Assembly (NCBI RefSeq): GCF_003003235.1
Contig: NZ_PVUE01000003.1
Coordinates: forward strand, 245,150-281,107
Reading direction: 5' to 3'
Length of the DNA stretch: 35,958 nt
From: Antricoccus suffuscus
GTDB taxonomy: Bacteria > Actinomycetota > Actinomycetes > Mycobacteriales > Antricoccaceae
Positions 33,224 through 35,958 of the stretch are shown here, in pieces. The position numbers were made by a program, and so were the translations under genes. Numbering within the stretch: the first letter of the stretch is position 1; the number at the start of each line of letters is the position of its first letter. The notes under the pieces were generated by a model. The model saw only the letters and a program-made list of their open reading frames with translations. It was not told the origin of the DNA and made no database searches.

Positions 33224-34509
33224 GGAGACTCCCGCGGGGTTCGTGCGTCGTAAGGGATCGTGCAGGACAGCTCGAAACCGGTCGCCCGAGCCGGAATCGC
33301 TAGCGTGCCGCCGACGGCTGCGAGTCGTTCGCGCAGCCCGATCAGGCCGACGCCGTGTTCGCCTGGAAGCGCCCCGACGCCGTCGTCGACGATGGCGATC
33401 TGTACCGCATCCGATCGCCAGTCCACGCTGACTGCGGCCTGTGCGTCCCGGCCGGCGTGTTTCACCACGTTCGTAATCGCTTCTTGTACGACGCGGTACG
33501 CCGTCAGTCCGCTGCCCGCTGGAAGTGGGCACGGCGTACCTGAGGCCTGCAGGGTGACGTCAAGACCTGCTTCGCGCGCTCGCGCGACCAACGCCTCGAT
33601 GTCGCCCGCGCCCGGTTGCGGACGCCGCTCGTTGGCAGCATCACCCTCGGGGTCGCGTAGCAACCCGACCATGGAGCGCATGTCGGCCAGCGCCGTGCGG
33701 CCAGTGGCGGAGATCGTCTCGAAGACGTCTGCGGACTGCGGGTCGCGGCTCTTCGCGCCCATGCGGCCGCCCTCGGCCTGCGCGATCACCACCGCGAGGG
33801 AGTGCGAGATGACATCGTGCAGCTCGCGCGCGATCCGGGTGCGTTCGGCGGCGACGACCTCGGCGGCTTCGCGCCGGCGGTCCTGCTCGGCGCGCCGGTT
33901 TTTCGACTCGAGCTCGGCGACGTATGCCGTACGAGTACGACGCAGCCGACCCAAGGCCCAAGTGCCGAAGACCGCGATGAACAACGTCGCGATGACCAGT
34001 GGCAGCCCGGCCGATTCGGCGAGGATCGTCGACCGGGCCGCGACTATCAGTTGAACGGCGACTATCACCGCGCCGACGAGCGCTATGAGGAGTGCCGCGC
34101 TCGCGGTACGTCGCCCGCGGACGGCGGCGATGCTGTAAAGCAGCACGAAAAAGACGATCGAGTTGGGTAGATAGACCGCCGGGACCTCGATGCCCCCGGA
34201 GGAGATGCTCGGACCCAAGGCCAACGCGCCCATGACGATCGCGCCGACGAGGTACGCCGCCTCAGGCTGGGCGCGGCGCAGCGCCACGCAGACGTGCAGG
34301 ATGCCCACCGCGACGTACAGGAACACCTGCGCGGCGTGGCTCGCTGCGGCGTCACCGATGACGCTGGCCGCCATCGGTACAAGGATGACGGCGTACATCG
34401 TGGCGATGGCGATGTCGACCGGCAACGGGTGCGCTTCGAGCCAGTCGTGCGCCGACGAGGTACGCCGCGTGGACACGGCGTACCTGTCGGATGTCTGAGG
34501 CGCGGTCAT
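33220..34509 (-). CDS. Sensor histidine kinase (HisKA_3 type)
   Basis: About 429 residues. Several membrane helices fill roughly residues 30-185, followed by a coiled linker rich in charged residues, the HisKA_3 phospho-acceptor in ERTRIARELHDVISHSLAVV, and the ATPase domain with N-box QEAITNVVKHAG and G-boxes VDDGVGALPGEHGVGLIGLRERL. The signal is unknown. A TAGGGT hexamer (34518-34523, minus) 8 nt before ATG 34509 suggests a leaderless start; GTG 34512 is an alternative. Pairs with the coupled response regulator. Confidence 0.94.
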   Translation of the reverse strand: MTAPQTSDRYAVSTRRTSSAHDWLEAHPLPVDIAIATMYAVILVPMAASVIGDAAASHAAQVFLYVAVGILHVCVALRRAQPEAAYLVGAIVMGALALGPSISSGGIEVPAVYLPNSIVFFVLLYSIAAVRGRRTASAALLIALVGAVIVAVQLIVAARSTILAESAGLPLVIATLFIAVFGTWALGRLRRTRTAYVAELESKNRRAEQDRRREAAEVVAAERTRIARELHDVISHSLAVVIAQAEGGRMGAKSRDPQSADVFETISATGRTALADMRSMVGLLRDPEGDAANERRPQPGAGDIEALVARAREAGLDVTLQASGTPCPLPAGSGLTAYRVVQEAITNVVKHAGRDAQAAVSVDWRSDAVQIAIVDDGVGALPGEHGVGLIGLRERLAAVGGTLAIPARATGFELSCTIPYDARTPRESP

Positions 34510-34531
34510 CACGTCGTACCCTACGGGGCGA

Positions 34532-35662
34532 TTACGGGGTACGGCGGTCGTCTACGGCCGCCAGCAAGTGTTCCTGGCGCTCGTCGTGCGCGGCGCGACG
34601 CCGGCGTTCGCGGTAAGCGAGGGCTGCGGTCGCCAGCGCCGCACCCCACAGCGGCCAGAACATCTCCGGCAGCCACGCGGCGACTTGGGACGCGGCACCG
34701 TTTGGTGCGAGGGCGAGGTCCCCGGACAGCGCGCCGCGGACGATGAAGATTCCGGCCGAGCTGACCAGCAGGCTCACGATGAGAGCGGAGTTGACCGCTA
34801 GCCCGACCGGCACGGGCCTGCCGCGCAGACCCAGCATCCACCGCGGGAAAATCGTTCCCCAGCGTTGGACCAAGCCAAGGGTCAGAATGGCGCCGACGAT
34901 GGCGAACAGGCCGAGGCCGAGACCGATGTTGGTGATCTGGTCGATCTCCTTGAGAAAGCTCTCCGAAATCCCGAGTGGGATGCCGAGTGCCCACGCGATG
35001 CGGGTCACGGCGTACCCCACCGGTATCGCGGCGGCGATGTACGCCGCCACCCGGCCGACAAGGAGCAAACGGGGCGTGGAGATCCGGGTCCGCGTCTTGG
35101 GCCACGAGCGCACGGCTAGCACCGTAAAGCACAGTCCGGCGAGTACGCCGGCGGCGAGGATGACGGTGCTTCCGGTCCAGACCTGACCGAAGATCGACAG
35201 CGATTCTGTGCCGCTGATGACCATGACGAGCATGACGGGGAGGTAGCCGACTGCCGCGAGAACGCGGTAGTCGGGGATGACGTAGATCAGCATGACAGGC
35301 AGCAGCAGGGTCGTGACCGCGAGCGTGCGGCTGCGGGGGGCCACGCGCAGGACATGCGGTGCGCTGAGCGCCAGACCGGCGATCGCGATGCCGAGCAGGA
35401 TGACCTGCGCCGTCGCGGGTGTGGTCGTGTCTAGTAACGAGGCGCCGGGGCCGTGGAACGGGAAACTCAGGACTCCGGTCAGCCAGAGGATGCTGAGTGC
35501 GCCGAGGAGCACTGACCAGACCAGCGCGAGCCACGCCGGCGTTTTCTTTCGGGGTCCGGCGGTAGCTAGCGCGTTTTGGGCTGGCCGGGGCGGTGTGAGT
35601 GTGCCTCCGGCAGGTGTGCTTCTGGTGGGCACGTTTTTGATGAGCATGTTTTTGGTAGGCAT
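34532..35662 (-). CDS. Multi-pass membrane protein of unknown function
   Basis: About 376 residues with roughly ten hydrophobic segments after a Pro/Thr-rich N-terminus, ending in a charged cytoplasmic tail (YRERRRRAAHDERQ). No family is recognised. ATG 35662 has GAGG 8 nt upstream; an in-frame ATG at 35731 would give 399 residues but its ribosome site abuts the start codon. It lies 22 nt upstream of the sensor kinase on the same strand, so it may belong to the signalling unit. Confidence 0.78.
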   Translation of the reverse strand: MPTKNMLIKNVPTRSTPAGGTLTPPRPAQNALATAGPRKKTPAWLALVWSVLLGALSILWLTGVLSFPFHGPGASLLDTTTPATAQVILLGIAIAGLALSAPHVLRVAPRSRTLAVTTLLLPVMLIYVIPDYRVLAAVGYLPVMLVMVISGTESLSIFGQVWTGSTVILAAGVLAGLCFTVLAVRSWPKTRTRISTPRLLLVGRVAAYIAAAIPVGYAVTRIAWALGIPLGISESFLKEIDQITNIGLGLGLFAIVGAILTLGLVQRWGTIFPRWMLGLRGRPVPVGLAVNSALIVSLLVSSAGIFIVRGALSGDLALAPNGAASQVAAWLPEMFWPLWGAALATAALAYRERRRRAAHDERQEHLLAAVDDRRTP

Positions 35663-35751
35663 GGAGATGGCCTCATTGGGATCGGCGTTGCTGATACCCA
35701 CATGCTCTGTCGGCCCACCGGCCGCAGACATCCTTCTTGGCGGCTGACTAC

Positions 35752-35958
35752 CTAGTCCTTATGGACGAGTTCGTCGCGATCGCGCTTCGGTGCGAATTGT
35801 GCGGAGTGCGCCTCGAGCGCCATCCGTTCGCGCATATGCGGATAGTGCAGCTCGAACGCGGGCCGTTCGGACCGGATCCGCGGCAGGCTCAGGAAGTTGT
35901 GCCGTGGCGGTGGACTGGTAGTCGCCCACTCCAGCGAGTTGCCGAAGCCCCACGGGTC
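35752..35958 (-). CDS. ctaD: Cytochrome c oxidase subunit I, C-terminal fragment
   Basis: The last 68 codons of an open frame entering from the right edge. [20 protein letters not shown] is the conserved segment near the C-terminus of actinobacterial aa3-type oxidase subunit I, followed by [19 protein letters not shown] and a charged tail. The frame has no internal start needed and ends at TAG (35752-35754). A different-frame ORF over the same bases is spurious. Confidence 0.87.
   Translation of the reverse strand, partial: DPWGFGNSLEWATTSPPPRHNFLSLPRIRSERPAFELHYPHMRERMALEAHSAQFAPKRDRDELVHKD

Overview
The window reads as part of a chromosome of a GC-rich actinobacterium (class Actinomycetia). 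It carries Lsr2, a CarD-type RNA polymerase regulator, a ClpC unfoldase with actinobacterial neighbours, DisA, several GTG/TTG starts, and gene order shared with mycobacteria (lysS-lsr2-clpC, and disA-radA-lpqE facing carD-ispD-ispF). I cannot fix the genus from the sequence. No phage, insertion sequence, CRISPR array, rRNA or tRNA was seen.

Layout. 1-6240: the 3' end of an SCO6745-family gene, a Sfp-type phosphopantetheinyl transferase, and, facing it, a two-gene operon of a 1307-residue Pls/PosA-type NRPS and a small M1 aminopeptidase. The NRPS has the adenylation-carrier-six-helix layout of epsilon-poly-lysine synthetase, and its pocket residues read like a lysine code. 6377-9480: a lipoprotein-permease-ATPase ABC operon preceded by a cobalamin riboswitch, so probably a corrinoid importer. 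9492-11583: YigZ, an SDR oxidoreductase and a GNAT acetyltransferase. 11665-18105: lysS, lsr2, a ThDP-dependent enzyme and clpC, the last with a SigH/SigR-like promoter. 18231-21896: an FBP-type zinc-finger protein, two tiny ORFs, mutY, a PemK/MazF-like gene coupled to a pentapeptide-repeat gene, and an anchored exported protein. 21989-24191: a DHA2 efflux pump and its TetR regulator, with an inverted-repeat operator at the pump promoter.

24222-29914 is the information/isoprenoid cluster: disA, radA and an lpqE-like lipoprotein on the minus strand, then carD, an unusual short IspD-like ORF, a complete ispD on the opposite strand, and ispF. 30041-35958: an enoyl-CoA hydratase, a ferredoxin-P450 pair, a NarL-type two-component system behind a multi-pass membrane protein, and the C-terminus of cytochrome c oxidase subunit I at the right edge.

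The main candidates for new biology are the synthetase-peptidase-PPTase group, the two IspD-like genes between carD and ispF, the riboswitch-controlled transporter with a ribosome-site hairpin, the coupled PemK/pentapeptide pair, and two overlapping peptide-size ORFs downstream of mutY. Several genes have a TAnnnT hexamer 6-8 nt before the start and no Shine-Dalgarno, which suggests frequent leaderless transcription.
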